64,000 nucleotides of DNA from QWQI01 sp964608915. GTDB taxonomy: Bacteria; Planctomycetota; Planctomycetia; Isosphaerales; Isosphaeraceae. Positions within the stretch are counted from its first letter, which is position 1. Each line of letters opens with the position of its first letter. The translations under genes were made by a program, and so were the position numbers. The DNA is taken from contig CAZSQA010000032.1 of the NCBI GenBank assembly GCA_964608915.1, forward strand, positions 1 through 64,000. Direction: 5' to 3'. The notes under the pieces were generated by a model. That model made no database searches, had not been told where the DNA came from, and worked only from the letters and a program-made list of their open reading frames with translations. Shown here one piece after another: positions 7,467-16,272 of this stretch.

Positions 7467-8921
7467 TCAGCTCTCGGCCGATTCGGGCGTGGCGTAGAGA
7501 CCGATCGTTCGGATGATCGACTCCAGCTCGTTGGGCACGACGACGGGCCGGTTGGCGAAGCCGGCACGGCGCACACCGCGCGACCCGAGCACTTTTTCGA
7601 ACTGTTCCTGATCGGCCGAGTGATAGGCGACGGTCACCGTCGGGTCTTTCAGCTGGTGGCCTGTGAGAATGCAGACGACCCGGTCACCGGCGGCGATGAC
7701 GCCCTGCTCACGCAGGAGTTTCGCCCCGGCTACGCTGGCAGCGCTGGCTGGCTCGCAGCCGAGACCGCCGGCGCCGACTTTGGCCTTGGCGTCCAGGATT
7801 TCCTGATCGTTGACCTCGCGTACGACTCCATCGCAGAAGTCCAGTGCCCGCAGGCACTTCTTGAGATTCACAGGGCGGTTGATCTCGATAGCACTGGCGA
7901 TCGTGTCAGCCTTCAGGTGTTCGACGTCCAGATATCGATAATAGTCGCTTATCACGTCCGAATCAGGCAGACCGTTCCGCCACGTCAACCCATGATGGCT
8001 CACGAGCTGGTCCAGCGTGTGCGCTCCGGCGGCGTTGATGATCGCCAGCCGCGGCACCCGGTCGATCAGCCCGAGATGCTTCATTTCGATGAAAGCCTTG
8101 CCGAAGCTGGACGAATTGCCCAGGTTACCTCCGGGGACGACGATCCAGTCCGGCACTTCCCAGCCGTTGGCTTCCAGAATCCGGTACATGATCGTTTTCT
8201 GGCCTTCCAGCCGGAACGGATTCACCGAATTCATCAAATAAATTCCGAGACGGCCGGCCACCTGGCGGACACGCTCCAGGGCGTCGTCGAAATCGCCGAC
8301 GATCTGAATCGTGAGCGCGCCGTGGTCCAGCGCCTGGCTGAGCTTGCCATAGGCGATCTTGCCCGAGCCGATGAAAATGATCGCCTTGAAGCCGTATGTC
8401 GTCGATGAGCAGAACACCGCCAGCGATGCCGATGTGTTGCCCGTGGAAGCACATGCCACCCGCTTGGCGCCGACCATGCGTGCATGGGTGAAGGCGGCGG
8501 CCATGCCGTTGTCCTTGAAGCTGCCGGAGGGGTTCATGCCCTCATACTGAAGCTGCAGGCAGCCTGGTGTGACACCGACGTACGAAGCCACGGCATCGCT
8601 GCGCTGGAGCAGCGTCTGCCCTTCGCCGATCGTCACGACGCGGTCTTTCGAAACGAACGGCAGCAGCTCGCGGAAACGCCACACGCCCGAAAAATCGGCT
8701 GGATCGGTCCGGTTCGACCACTTCCGTTCGAACCAGCGCAGGCTGTCCGGTACTTCAGCGCGGTCCCAGTCGTAAACGACATCCAGCAAGTCACCACATT
8801 TCGGACATTCGAAAATCGCCCGGTCGATGGAAACCGTCGTGCCGCACACCGGATTGATGCACTGCTGAAACGCGACTTCCGTGCCGGTCGAACGGGTTTC
8901 GGTAAGAATGGTGACGCTCAT
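7467..8921 (-). CDS. thrC: Threonine synthase
   Basis: A 484-residue PLP-dependent fold-type II enzyme that converts O-phosphohomoserine to threonine in the cytoplasm. The N-terminus holds a four-cysteine zinc-ribbon-like element (C21, C26, C39, C42), as in the long archaeal/plant-like threonine synthases. The PLP lysine is K136 in the NPSGSFKDNG motif; further landmarks are ACASTGNTSASLAVFC and VVPGGNLGNSSSFGKAF, and VGAGGLGCEPASAASVAG near the end. The start at 8921 (MSVTILTETR) is the first Met before the zinc ribbon. It may be transcribed with the ECF42 genes downstream, but this is more likely a chance arrangement. Confidence 0.95.
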   Translation of the reverse strand: MSVTILTETRSTGTEVAFQQCINPVCGTTVSIDRAIFECPKCGDLLDVVYDWDRAEVPDSLRWFERKWSNRTDPADFSGVWRFRELLPFVSKDRVVTIGEGQTLLQRSDAVASYVGVTPGCLQLQYEGMNPSGSFKDNGMAAAFTHARMVGAKRVACASTGNTSASLAVFCSSTTYGFKAIIFIGSGKIAYGKLSQALDHGALTIQIVGDFDDALERVRQVAGRLGIYLMNSVNPFRLEGQKTIMYRILEANGWEVPDWIVVPGGNLGNSSSFGKAFIEMKHLGLIDRVPRLAIINAAGAHTLDQLVSHHGLTWRNGLPDSDVISDYYRYLDVEHLKADTIASAIEINRPVNLKKCLRALDFCDGVVREVNDQEILDAKAKVGAGGLGCEPASAASVAGAKLLREQGVIAAGDRVVCILTGHQLKDPTVTVAYHSADQEQFEKVLGSRGVRRAGFANRPVVVPNELESIIRTIGLYATPESAES

Positions 8922-9330
8922 GACCGTTTGTCGATTTTTTCCGTCGGTGTGCGGGCCTGGCCCGGAAAGTTCGTTCGTTCGCGGCATCACCCGCCGTGGC
9001 GATGCCCAAACCTTCGATCGTCCGCGGAGACGACGTCGAACCCCTATCTTACATCGGCCATTGCACCGCACCAAGCCCGTTTCTTCATCCACGAAACCGT
9101 CGAACTCTCCGGAACCTGCCTCGATGCCGGGCACACCGACGCCGTCCGATCCTGCGAATACCGGAATATCGTCATAGTCTTTCGCAAATCGGGGAATGCG
9201 GAATCAAGCCGGGACACGCGAGATGGTTACGTCCTGCAGAATCGCATCGGTTCCCGCTCAACGCATGCCCTCGGAAGCCGTTGAAGAAACGAATTCAACG
9301 ATCGGTCCGGATTTGCCGATAAGGAGAATC
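8922..9330. other. Intergenic region between divergent genes, nothing else recognised
   Basis: About 400 bases separate the start of thrC (minus) from the start of the lipase-like lipoprotein gene (plus). It must hold the promoters for both directions. ORFs crossing it lack recognisable protein features and have no good ribosome site. I see no RNA gene, repeat or strong hairpin. Confidence 0.5.
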
Positions 9331-11154
9331 GTGACGGATTCCGGATCATGTGTCGAGTTTTTCCAGGCGGGTCGAATGCCGGATGCCGAATCGAACCTGC
9401 GACTCATCCTGGCACGCACCGGGCGTTTTCTCCCGGCCGTGTGTTTCGCCATGCTCTGCGCGGCGATCGTCCCCGGCTGTCTGCTCGAACCCAAAATCAT
9501 TACGAAACCCTCGGGGGCGTTGCGGTCGCTGATGAGGGCCCCGGGGGTCGAATCCGGGCCGCTTCCGGATCATGACGCGACAGCCTGCCCGCTCGCCCGG
9601 GCTCGGTACGTCCTGAACCGTGCACGCATTGGCCGGGTCTTTTCGAGTCGCTCGGCCGCCCGCGATTACAGGGACGCCCTGGCGCTTTCGATTCAGGCAA
9701 TGGAAGCCGGTTGTGGCCAATCGTGCGGCCACCACGATGAATCCGCGACTCACACCTACGGCAAGTCGCTCGAAGGGCTGTTACGCGCCGCCGGAGCAGG
9801 GCAGGGGAATGACGCCCATGTGCTGGCCCATCAGCTCGATGCGCTGGGCGTCGACCTGATCGCGTCACCGGGCTTCATGAGCGACGTCGACCCCGACGAA
9901 CTCTGGTTCGCTCGCGATTACGCCACGTTCCGCGTCAGAGAGCCGATGCGAACCCACGGCCTGGGCGTGCCGCTTATCGTCTACAAAAAGCCCCGGCCGC
10001 GTGATGAAGTCATCCCCGAAATGTTCTTCCCGCCCCACTGGAAGTTCGCCGCGACGGCTATCGCGCGGCCCGACGACACCGGTACCGGGCGGATGACGAT
10101 CGAGCTGGTCGACCCCATGGAGTGGGACGCCGTGCCGCTGGCTGGAGCGCCTCGCCCGCTCGCCAGAGACTTGACCACTCCGCTGATCCACCTGCTTTCG
10201 CACAGCGGATATCGCGACAAATCGCGCCGGGGCCTGTTCTTTCCGAACCGCCTGGCGGACGAGGAAGGGGTCATGCTCACCCATCCGTACCGCCCCGGCA
10301 AAATTCCGTTCGTGGTCATTCACGGCATGGGCTGCAGCCCGCGCATCATGGCCGACATCGTCAGCAGCGTGCATGCCGATCCGGTCCTCCGCAGCCGATA
10401 TCAGGTGATGATCGTCTACTACACGACCGGCGACACGATCCTCCAGGACAGTGCCGTAATCCGCCGCGCCTTCGCCGCCATGCGGAACTACTATGACCCG
10501 ACACACACAGAATCGGCCTGGGATCAGGCCGTCGTTCTGGGCCACAGCCTGGGAGGGCCGATCGCGCGGGTATTGACCAGCTACAGCGACAATTATTTCG
10601 AACAGGCGATCTTCACGCGGCCCTGGGATCAGATCCAGCTTTCCGAACCGCTGAGAAAAGCGGGGCAGGAGGCGATCTTCTTCGAACCCGTGCCCGAATT
10701 CAAGCGGCTGATTCACGTGGCCTCGACGATGAAGGGCAGCCGACTCGCGGACCAGGTCGAAGCCCGGGCGCTGTCACGCGTGATCCCGCGCCGCAGGCAG
10801 CTTCAGCAGTTTTACGACGAAATCGTGCAGAACAACGGTAAAGACGTCTTTCAGCCGGAATATCGCGACCGGCCGCCGTCGTCGATCGACAACCAGAGCC
10901 CTGAAAGCCCGTTTCTGGCCGCCGCGGCGAAACTACGCCAGACGCCTGGCCTGATCACCCATTCGATCCAGGCCGACTGGTTCCCGTTTCTGCCGATGCA
11001 TGCCAAGACGGACGGTCTCGTGAGCTTCGACAGCAGCTACATCCCCGAAGCGTCGACACAGATGATCCTGCCGTGGCAGGACCACTTCTGCACGCACGAC
11101 CCGCGCACGCTGGCAGAAATCAAGCGGATTCTGCATGAGCACGCAAATCCGTAA
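9331..11154 (+). CDS. Alpha/beta hydrolase (lipase-like) lipoprotein
   Basis: A 607-residue protein. The GTG at 9331 is chosen because AAGGAG lies 4 bases upstream; ATG 9376 is the alternative. The N-terminus carries a hydrophobic segment ending in a lipobox cysteine (FAMLCAAIVPGC), so it is probably a lipoprotein. After about 250 residues of unknown helical sequence comes an alpha/beta hydrolase core: FVVIHGMGCSP (oxyanion region) and the nucleophile elbow VLGHSLGG with Ser at about 406. A late LPWQDHFCTHDP segment may supply the catalytic His. Resembles planctomycete esterase/lipase-like proteins acting outside the cytoplasm; the substrate is unknown. It stands alone, converging with the PEP-CTERM gene. 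Confidence 0.85.
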   Translation: MTDSGSCVEFFQAGRMPDAESNLRLILARTGRFLPAVCFAMLCAAIVPGCLLEPKIITKPSGALRSLMRAPGVESGPLPDHDATACPLARARYVLNRARIGRVFSSRSAARDYRDALALSIQAMEAGCGQSCGHHDESATHTYGKSLEGLLRAAGAGQGNDAHVLAHQLDALGVDLIASPGFMSDVDPDELWFARDYATFRVREPMRTHGLGVPLIVYKKPRPRDEVIPEMFFPPHWKFAATAIARPDDTGTGRMTIELVDPMEWDAVPLAGAPRPLARDLTTPLIHLLSHSGYRDKSRRGLFFPNRLADEEGVMLTHPYRPGKIPFVVIHGMGCSPRIMADIVSSVHADPVLRSRYQVMIVYYTTGDTILQDSAVIRRAFAAMRNYYDPTHTESAWDQAVVLGHSLGGPIARVLTSYSDNYFEQAIFTRPWDQIQLSEPLRKAGQEAIFFEPVPEFKRLIHVASTMKGSRLADQVEARALSRVIPRRRQLQQFYDEIVQNNGKDVFQPEYRDRPPSSIDNQSPESPFLAAAAKLRQTPGLITHSIQADWFPFLPMHAKTDGLVSFDSSYIPEASTQMILPWQDHFCTHDPRTLAEIKRILHEHANP

Positions 11155-11249
11155 ATCAATCGATTGAGTGCGTCCGAAGGCCTGGCCCCGGTGCCACCAT
11201 CCCGCGGAGACTGGCACCAGAGCCGGCATTCGGAGTCGACTTGGGGTTC

Positions 11250-12185
11250 TTAGACTTTCGCCGCTTTTTGCCTGCGGCGAGCGATCACGCCCATCACGAC
11301 CGAAGCGATCGCGCCGAGGGCATAGGTCGAAGGCTCAGGCACGTTCTGTTGAATGGCGATCGATGTCACGGAATTCACGCCCGTGATGAAGCTTGCGTCG
11401 ATGGTCGAACCATCGGACGCGAACTTGCCGACCGTCGTTCCACCGTAAGCCCCGACATACAGGTTGTCGTCGGAATCGATGGCCAGGCCGTATGCCCCGG
11501 TGTAGTTGATCACCCATCCCGTGTCCTGGACGCCGCTGCTGTCAAATTTCAGAACACGGTCACTGCCAGTGACATAGAAGTTCCCTACGGAGTCGCGCGC
11601 GATGACGAAAGGCCGCCACGTATCAACGTTCGAGGTTATAAAGCTATCGTTGATCGTCGTACCGCTGGAACCGGTATTTGTGTACATACCTACAGCACTG
11701 CTCGCCCACCTGACGACGTACATATCGGTTCCCTGGATCAGGATACCATCCGGACTCGTCGAGACGTCCTGGAAATTCGCATTGACCAGGGAGCCGTCCG
11801 CGTTGTACTTGGATACGAAGTTGTTTCCGTTGTTGACGACGAAGATCTCGCCGTTGGTCTGATTCACGGCGATCCCGGACGGATTGGATAACCCGCTCGT
11901 GATGTAGTTGGAGTTGATCAACGATCCGTCCAGCCCATACTTCGCGACATATCCGGACGTGAATCCTGTCAGATAGATATCGTTCGAACTATCGAACGCC
12001 ACCGTCCAGGGTGTCGAAACCCCCGTGATGAAGTTCGCGTTATCGACATTACCGTCGGTTTTCCACCTGGACACTTTGTTGCCGCCGGATTCGACGAGAT
12101 AGAGCAAATCCGCAGCGGAAATTTGGCCCGAAAAACCTGCCAGTACAAGCAGAACCAGTGAGGAAGAAAAGATACGACGCGTCAT
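11250..12185 (-). CDS. PEP-CTERM protein with NHL/beta-propeller-like repeats
   Basis: A 311-residue exported protein. Residues 1-24 are a signal peptide (MTRRIFSSSLVLLVLAGFSG). The body consists of repeated strands with the pattern G-I-A-V/D-S-x-D-x-x-Y-V (e.g. PWTVAFDSSNDIYLTGF, YGLAIDSDDNLYVGAY), typical of NHL-type beta-propellers, alternating with ANFITG-like spacers. The C-terminus has VPEPSTYALGAIAS, a hydrophobic helix and a basic tail (ARRRQKAAK), i.e. a complete PEP-CTERM sorting signal recognised by an exosortase. No exosortase is encoded in this window. Expected location is the cell surface or exopolysaccharide matrix. GGAG lies 10 bases before the ATG. Confidence 0.9.
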   Translation of the reverse strand: MTRRIFSSSLVLLVLAGFSGQISAADLLYLVESGGNKVSRWKTDGNVDNANFITGVSTPWTVAFDSSNDIYLTGFTSGYVAKYGLDGSLINSNYITSGLSNPSGIAVNQTNGEIFVVNNGNNFVSKYNADGSLVNANFQDVSTSPDGILIQGTDMYVVRWASSAVGMYTNTGSSGTTINDSFITSNVDTWRPFVIARDSVGNFYVTGSDRVLKFDSSGVQDTGWVINYTGAYGLAIDSDDNLYVGAYGGTTVGKFASDGSTIDASFITGVNSVTSIAIQQNVPEPSTYALGAIASVVMGVIARRRQKAAKV

Positions 12186-12382
12186 CGTTGCGAACTCCGT
12201 TGGTGAATCGATTCGGAAGTGGGAATCACAAGTCGATCCGCCCAATGAGCTTGACCGACCATAGTGTGAAATCCGCGGTAATCCGAATTCCTTCTCCAAT
12301 AATCGATTTTTTTGGAAATTTCGGTCGGTCTCAGTAAGAACGGATCGAGATCCGGGCCGGAGTTCAAGCCTGATCCGCAGTT

Positions 12383-14377
12383 TTACCGGTTCACGATCGT
12401 GTCCATTTCGCCAGGCTGTTCCGCTTCCATCCGTTCGATCCGATCCACATCTTCCCTGACTTCCCGGGCTTCTTCATGACGTCCGAGAACTTCGCAAGTT
12501 TCGGCCAGATTCCTTCCGACCTGGACCGAAAACCGCTTCAGGTCATGATTTCGGAAGGTTTCGCCGGGGCGGAGACGATAGTGGTCCCAGGCGTTCCGGT
12601 AGTGGGGCAGTGCACCTTCGTGGTCATCGACCTGGGATCGGAAAACTCCAAGATAATTATCGGCGTTGATCGCAGCGGCCCGGCCGATTTCGTTCAGCGG
12701 GCGTTCCGCCAGAATGACCTTCGCCAGATCGACGGCGGCCTGGAATTGCTTGTAGGCGAGCGGACGGTCGAAAGTCAGCGTTTGCAGGGCCGAGAGGTAA
12801 TTGGCCTCGACGATCTGCTCCAGATGCAGATTCTTGAAGTCTGGGTGGCGAATCAAGTCGCTGGCACGCTGAAAGCGGTGCTCGACGATTTTGACGTATA
12901 GCGACTGGATTTTGTCACGATCGATTTTTTCGCCTGCGATCGTGCCGTCGGGGCCTGACATTTCGCGCAGGATGACGAACCAGCTTTTGGCGACTTCGAG
13001 TTCGTCGAAATACTTCTTTTGCAGGACACCGAGTCTTTCATCGGCGATTCGCCGCTGATTCTCGGATTCCCGCCTCAAATCGGTCTGAATACGTGCCGTG
13101 ACGAAACCACCGAATCCGATGGCCAGAATCGAAGCGGCCGCGACCCCCAGTGCGAGGGCTTCGCGCGGGTTGCGACGGGTCCAGCGAATGAGTTTGCCGA
13201 ACGTGCCGATCGGTCGGGCCTGAATCGGCTTGTTTTCGAGGAACCGCCCGAGATCCGCGGCCAGATCGGCTGCACTCGCGTATCGAAGGGCCGAATCCTT
13301 TTCGAGACACTTCAGCGCGATCGTTTCGAGGTCGACCGGGATTCCGGGCATCAGATCCCGAGGCGAAATCGGCGGCTGGGAACGAATCGATTCCGCGATT
13401 TCGTCCAGGCTTTCGCTTTCGAAAGGGACACGACCGCACAGCATTTCGTAAAGAATGACTCCCATTCCGTAAACGTCCGTCGGCGGACCGACCTGATGCA
13501 GGCTCAGCGTCAACTGTTCCGGCGCCATGTAAGCCGGTGTACCCGTAAATGTCATCGAACCGGTTTCGCCGGAGACTACGTCCATCGATTTCGCCAGACC
13601 GAAGTCGGAAACTTTCACGAGGCCATCGTATGGGGATGCGGACATCGGTCCGGAATGTGTGGCTGCCTCTGACTCCGGCGCGAACTTCAGCAGAATGTTG
13701 CCCGGTTTGATGTCCCGGTGGAGAATGCCCAGCGTGTGAGCCGCCTGAACCGCTTCGGCGATCTGTTTCACGATGACGGCTGCCTGCTTTGGCGTAGGCC
13801 GCCGCAATCGCAGGGCATCCTTCAGCGAGCCTCCCTCGACGAGTTCCATGACGAGATACGGCAGTCCGTCCTCGACGCCGAAATCATGCAGGGCCACGAT
13901 ACCGGGATGTTCGAGCCGGCCATGAATTCTGGCCTCGGTTTCGAGCTTTTCGAGCAATCTGGGGCACAACATGACGGATCGAATGCGCTTGACTGCGACG
14001 CGCCGATCGAGGCGATCGTCACGGCATTCGAACACCTCACCCATTCCGCCTTCGCCGATTTTTCGAAGAATCGAGAACGTCCCGATCCGTTGCATGGGCT
14101 TGAGCTGAAGCCAGGATCCGGACTTCCTGTTTTCACTGACTTTAAGTTCGACGGAAGGGTAAGACCGGACGAGATCCTCAACCATAGAGCGGGAATTCTC
14201 GAACAGAACCGCCAGATACTTTTGACACTCCTCGCAATCTTCGAGGTGCATCATGATGCGGTCGACTTCTTCGGCGTCCTGGTCGCCCGCCAACAGTAAG
14301 TCGAGCCGTGTCGATTCCGGGCAGTCGCTTCGTTCGGTTTTCATGAAAGGACGTCCGCGCGGTTCGTAAAGGATCAT
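12383..14377 (-). CDS. Membrane-anchored Ser/Thr protein kinase with N-terminal zinc-finger-like motif
   Basis: A 664-residue Hanks-type kinase. Residues 20-65 hold an H44-x3-C48-x2-C51 motif in HLEDCEEC, as in zinc-binding anti-sigma domains. The kinase domain spans about 100-380: glycine loop GEGGMGEV, K130, HRD (220-222, HRDIKPGN), DFG (258-260) and APE (285-287) are all intact, so it should be active. A membrane helix follows at about 405-428. The remaining 235 residues are helical, with possible TPR-like repeats facing the other side. The start overlaps the stop of the ECF sigma gene (ATGA), so the pair is probably coupled. The kinase may control that sigma factor (inference from the fusion and overlap). 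Confidence 0.94.
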   Translation of the reverse strand: MILYEPRGRPFMKTERSDCPESTRLDLLLAGDQDAEEVDRIMMHLEDCEECQKYLAVLFENSRSMVEDLVRSYPSVELKVSENRKSGSWLQLKPMQRIGTFSILRKIGEGGMGEVFECRDDRLDRRVAVKRIRSVMLCPRLLEKLETEARIHGRLEHPGIVALHDFGVEDGLPYLVMELVEGGSLKDALRLRRPTPKQAAVIVKQIAEAVQAAHTLGILHRDIKPGNILLKFAPESEAATHSGPMSASPYDGLVKVSDFGLAKSMDVVSGETGSMTFTGTPAYMAPEQLTLSLHQVGPPTDVYGMGVILYEMLCGRVPFESESLDEIAESIRSQPPISPRDLMPGIPVDLETIALKCLEKDSALRYASAADLAADLGRFLENKPIQARPIGTFGKLIRWTRRNPREALALGVAAASILAIGFGGFVTARIQTDLRRESENQRRIADERLGVLQKKYFDELEVAKSWFVILREMSGPDGTIAGEKIDRDKIQSLYVKIVEHRFQRASDLIRHPDFKNLHLEQIVEANYLSALQTLTFDRPLAYKQFQAAVDLAKVILAERPLNEIGRAAAINADNYLGVFRSQVDDHEGALPHYRNAWDHYRLRPGETFRNHDLKRFSVQVGRNLAETCEVLGRHEEAREVREDVDRIERMEAEQPGEMDTIVNR

Positions 14378-14994
14378 TGCCCGTTCGGAGAATCGATCCT
14401 GAGCAATTCCTCGGTGAGCATCCGGCGCACCCGGATGGCGGCCAGGTGAACGGCTTTCAGGCTGATGCCGAGTCGTTCGGCGACGATCTTTCCAGGCATG
14501 CGATCATGGTCGCACAGAAAAAACGCATTCCATGTGTTGGTACTGACTCGCTGGCGTACGCGTTCGAACGCGAGCGACCGAATCTCTTCGCAGGCGACCT
14601 CGTCGAACTGTCGCAGCAGATCCTCACGAGCCAGGCCCGAACGCAGAGACTTCGAATCCGGATGGAAATCCGCGAAAACCTCGAGCGCTTTCCGCTGCCT
14701 CAGCGATTTTTCGACGATCCTGAGCCAAACGTTACGCGCGATCTGACGCATCCACGCCCGAAAAGCGCCTGGGCCATGCCTCTCGAAAGAATCGATATGG
14801 AGATACACACTCAGAAGCGTCTGTTGCACAATGTCTTCGGCTTCCTCGATGGGCGCTCCCCAGCGCAGACACCACTCGTAAACCAGTGAACCGTAGCGAT
14901 CGACGAACTCCGGCCAGACTTCCTCACGGCATTGAGCATCCCTGAGCTTCGGAATCAGGCTCGGATTGGTGTCGGATGAACTCGCCGTAGACAT
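14374..14994 (-). CDS. ECF-type RNA polymerase sigma factor (kinase-associated)
   Basis: A 206-residue sigma-70 family protein. Sigma-2 spans about residues 25-100 (FVDRYGSLVYEWCLRWGAP, EAEDIVQQTLLSVYLHI, FRAWMRQIARNVWL). Sigma-4 lies at about 145-200, with the helix-turn-helix GKIVAERLGISLKAVHLAA. Start 14994 (MSTASSSDTN) is preferred to the upstream reading because the sigma fold begins shortly after it. Its last codons overlap the start of a Ser/Thr kinase gene by 4 bases. Planctomycetes contain several ECF groups encoded next to kinases, where phosphorylation is thought to replace a classical anti-sigma factor. The kinase here also carries a zinc-finger-like N-terminus. Confidence 0.93.
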   Translation of the reverse strand: MSTASSSDTNPSLIPKLRDAQCREEVWPEFVDRYGSLVYEWCLRWGAPIEEAEDIVQQTLLSVYLHIDSFERHGPGAFRAWMRQIARNVWLRIVEKSLRQRKALEVFADFHPDSKSLRSGLAREDLLRQFDEVACEEIRSLAFERVRQRVSTNTWNAFFLCDHDRMPGKIVAERLGISLKAVHLAAIRVRRMLTEELLRIDSPNGQ

Positions 14995-15109
14995 GGTTCG
15001 AATCACGTTTTTGCGTTCGACAGAGATTGAGGTTCGAGGGAGGGCCCGGAATGAGTCCCGAAGATTATAACTCACGAGGCACATTCCGGACATGCCGCGG
15101 GGCATGATC

Positions 15110-16060
15110 TCAGCCCGTTTCCGTCACTTCCTCAGCCCCGCCTTCTTCGGCTTCGGCGACGGTGCCTTCCGTCAGCCGCGAAAGCCCGTCCACCAGGCGG
15201 TGTGCATGGGCCATGCTCTTGTAGTACCAGGAATTCCGGGCGAACGGACGGATATGCACGCCGATCGGGATCTTCTGACCTTCGCAGTCGACATGTCCGC
15301 CACCGGTGCTGTCGATCACCAGGGGCGTGCCATCCGGCGATTCGCCCGTGACGCCCAGAAACATGATGACGTGGGCCACTTTGCCGGAATCGTTGCGTAT
15401 GTACAACAAATCGCCAGGTTCGAGCCGCCGCACCAGTTCGTCATACGCTCCATGGTCGATCCGCTCGATACTCAGCACGCCACGGCCGCCGGGGCCGCGT
15501 ACCTTCTGGCGTTCCGCCTGCGTGCGAATGCCTGTGTCGAGCTTCACGCCAAGCCCGAAATTGTAATAGAACGAACTGAAATTGCTGCAATCGACACCCT
15601 TCGAATTGCGCCCATAGGCCACCTTCTTCCAGGGCCAGTCCGCCGGCGGATCCCAGTTGGGAATGTGGTGATGCTGATAGGGCGTGCCGATCCAGCGGCT
15701 GGCCGTCAGAACGATCCGGTCCTGAAGCCATTCCCGGCTGCGGCGTTGATATTCAGGCAGGGCAGGATATTGCCGCGCGTGCGGACCCCACGAACCGAGC
15801 CGGCGGCGAACTTCCCGCGAATACCACTCGCGATGCGGGATGTCCGATTCCATTCGCGCGTCATTCCAGGGTTCACGGTCGAATCCGGCCGTCAATTCCT
15901 CGACCGGGTGTCGATACTTCAGCCGATATGGCGAACGATACCGCGGCTCCTCCTGCGATCCTGCCCGGTTCGAACCGAAATAAGGCAGCCCGGCCATTCC
16001 CGCCGCCAGCGGTACGCTCGTTCGCAGAAACGCTCGACGCGAAGGGGTCGAATCGTTCAT
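15110..16060 (-). CDS. Tat-exported NlpC/P60-like cysteine hydrolase
   Basis: A 316-residue protein. The N-terminus has a twin-arginine-type signal (SRRAFLRTS then a hydrophobic stretch). The C-terminal half contains an NlpC/P60-like (CHAP-related) papain-fold domain: the likely catalytic Cys158 in GVDCSNFSSF, LEPGDLLYI before the His, and His230 in VAHVIMFLG. The middle part (about 50-140) is rich in Arg, Trp and Tyr and is not recognised. Such enzymes usually cleave peptide bonds in peptidoglycan or modify lipids in the periplasm. ATGs at 16063 and 16060 are adjacent; GGAG is better spaced for 16060. The ECF sigma gene lies downstream-facing on the other side of a promoter-sized gap. Confidence 0.85.
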   Translation of the reverse strand: MNDSTPSRRAFLRTSVPLAAGMAGLPYFGSNRAGSQEEPRYRSPYRLKYRHPVEELTAGFDREPWNDARMESDIPHREWYSREVRRRLGSWGPHARQYPALPEYQRRSREWLQDRIVLTASRWIGTPYQHHHIPNWDPPADWPWKKVAYGRNSKGVDCSNFSSFYYNFGLGVKLDTGIRTQAERQKVRGPGGRGVLSIERIDHGAYDELVRRLEPGDLLYIRNDSGKVAHVIMFLGVTGESPDGTPLVIDSTGGGHVDCEGQKIPIGVHIRPFARNSWYYKSMAHAHRLVDGLSRLTEGTVAEAEEGGAEEVTETG

Positions 16061-16272
16061 CATTCGCTCCAGGCCAATTCCCACCGAATTCGTTACGAGA
16101 ATCCCATGTTCACGTGGCGCATCTTACAGCGGAACCAGAGGCGGTTCGACCGAATTTCCGGAAACTCCGGACCATCGTGCCCGCAAAATGCCGAAATGCG
16201 ACAATGCGACCGATCGATGTTGCCGAAACGCTTCGAAAGGCGGACCGCTGCGCATCCTCCCGACGAACGGTT

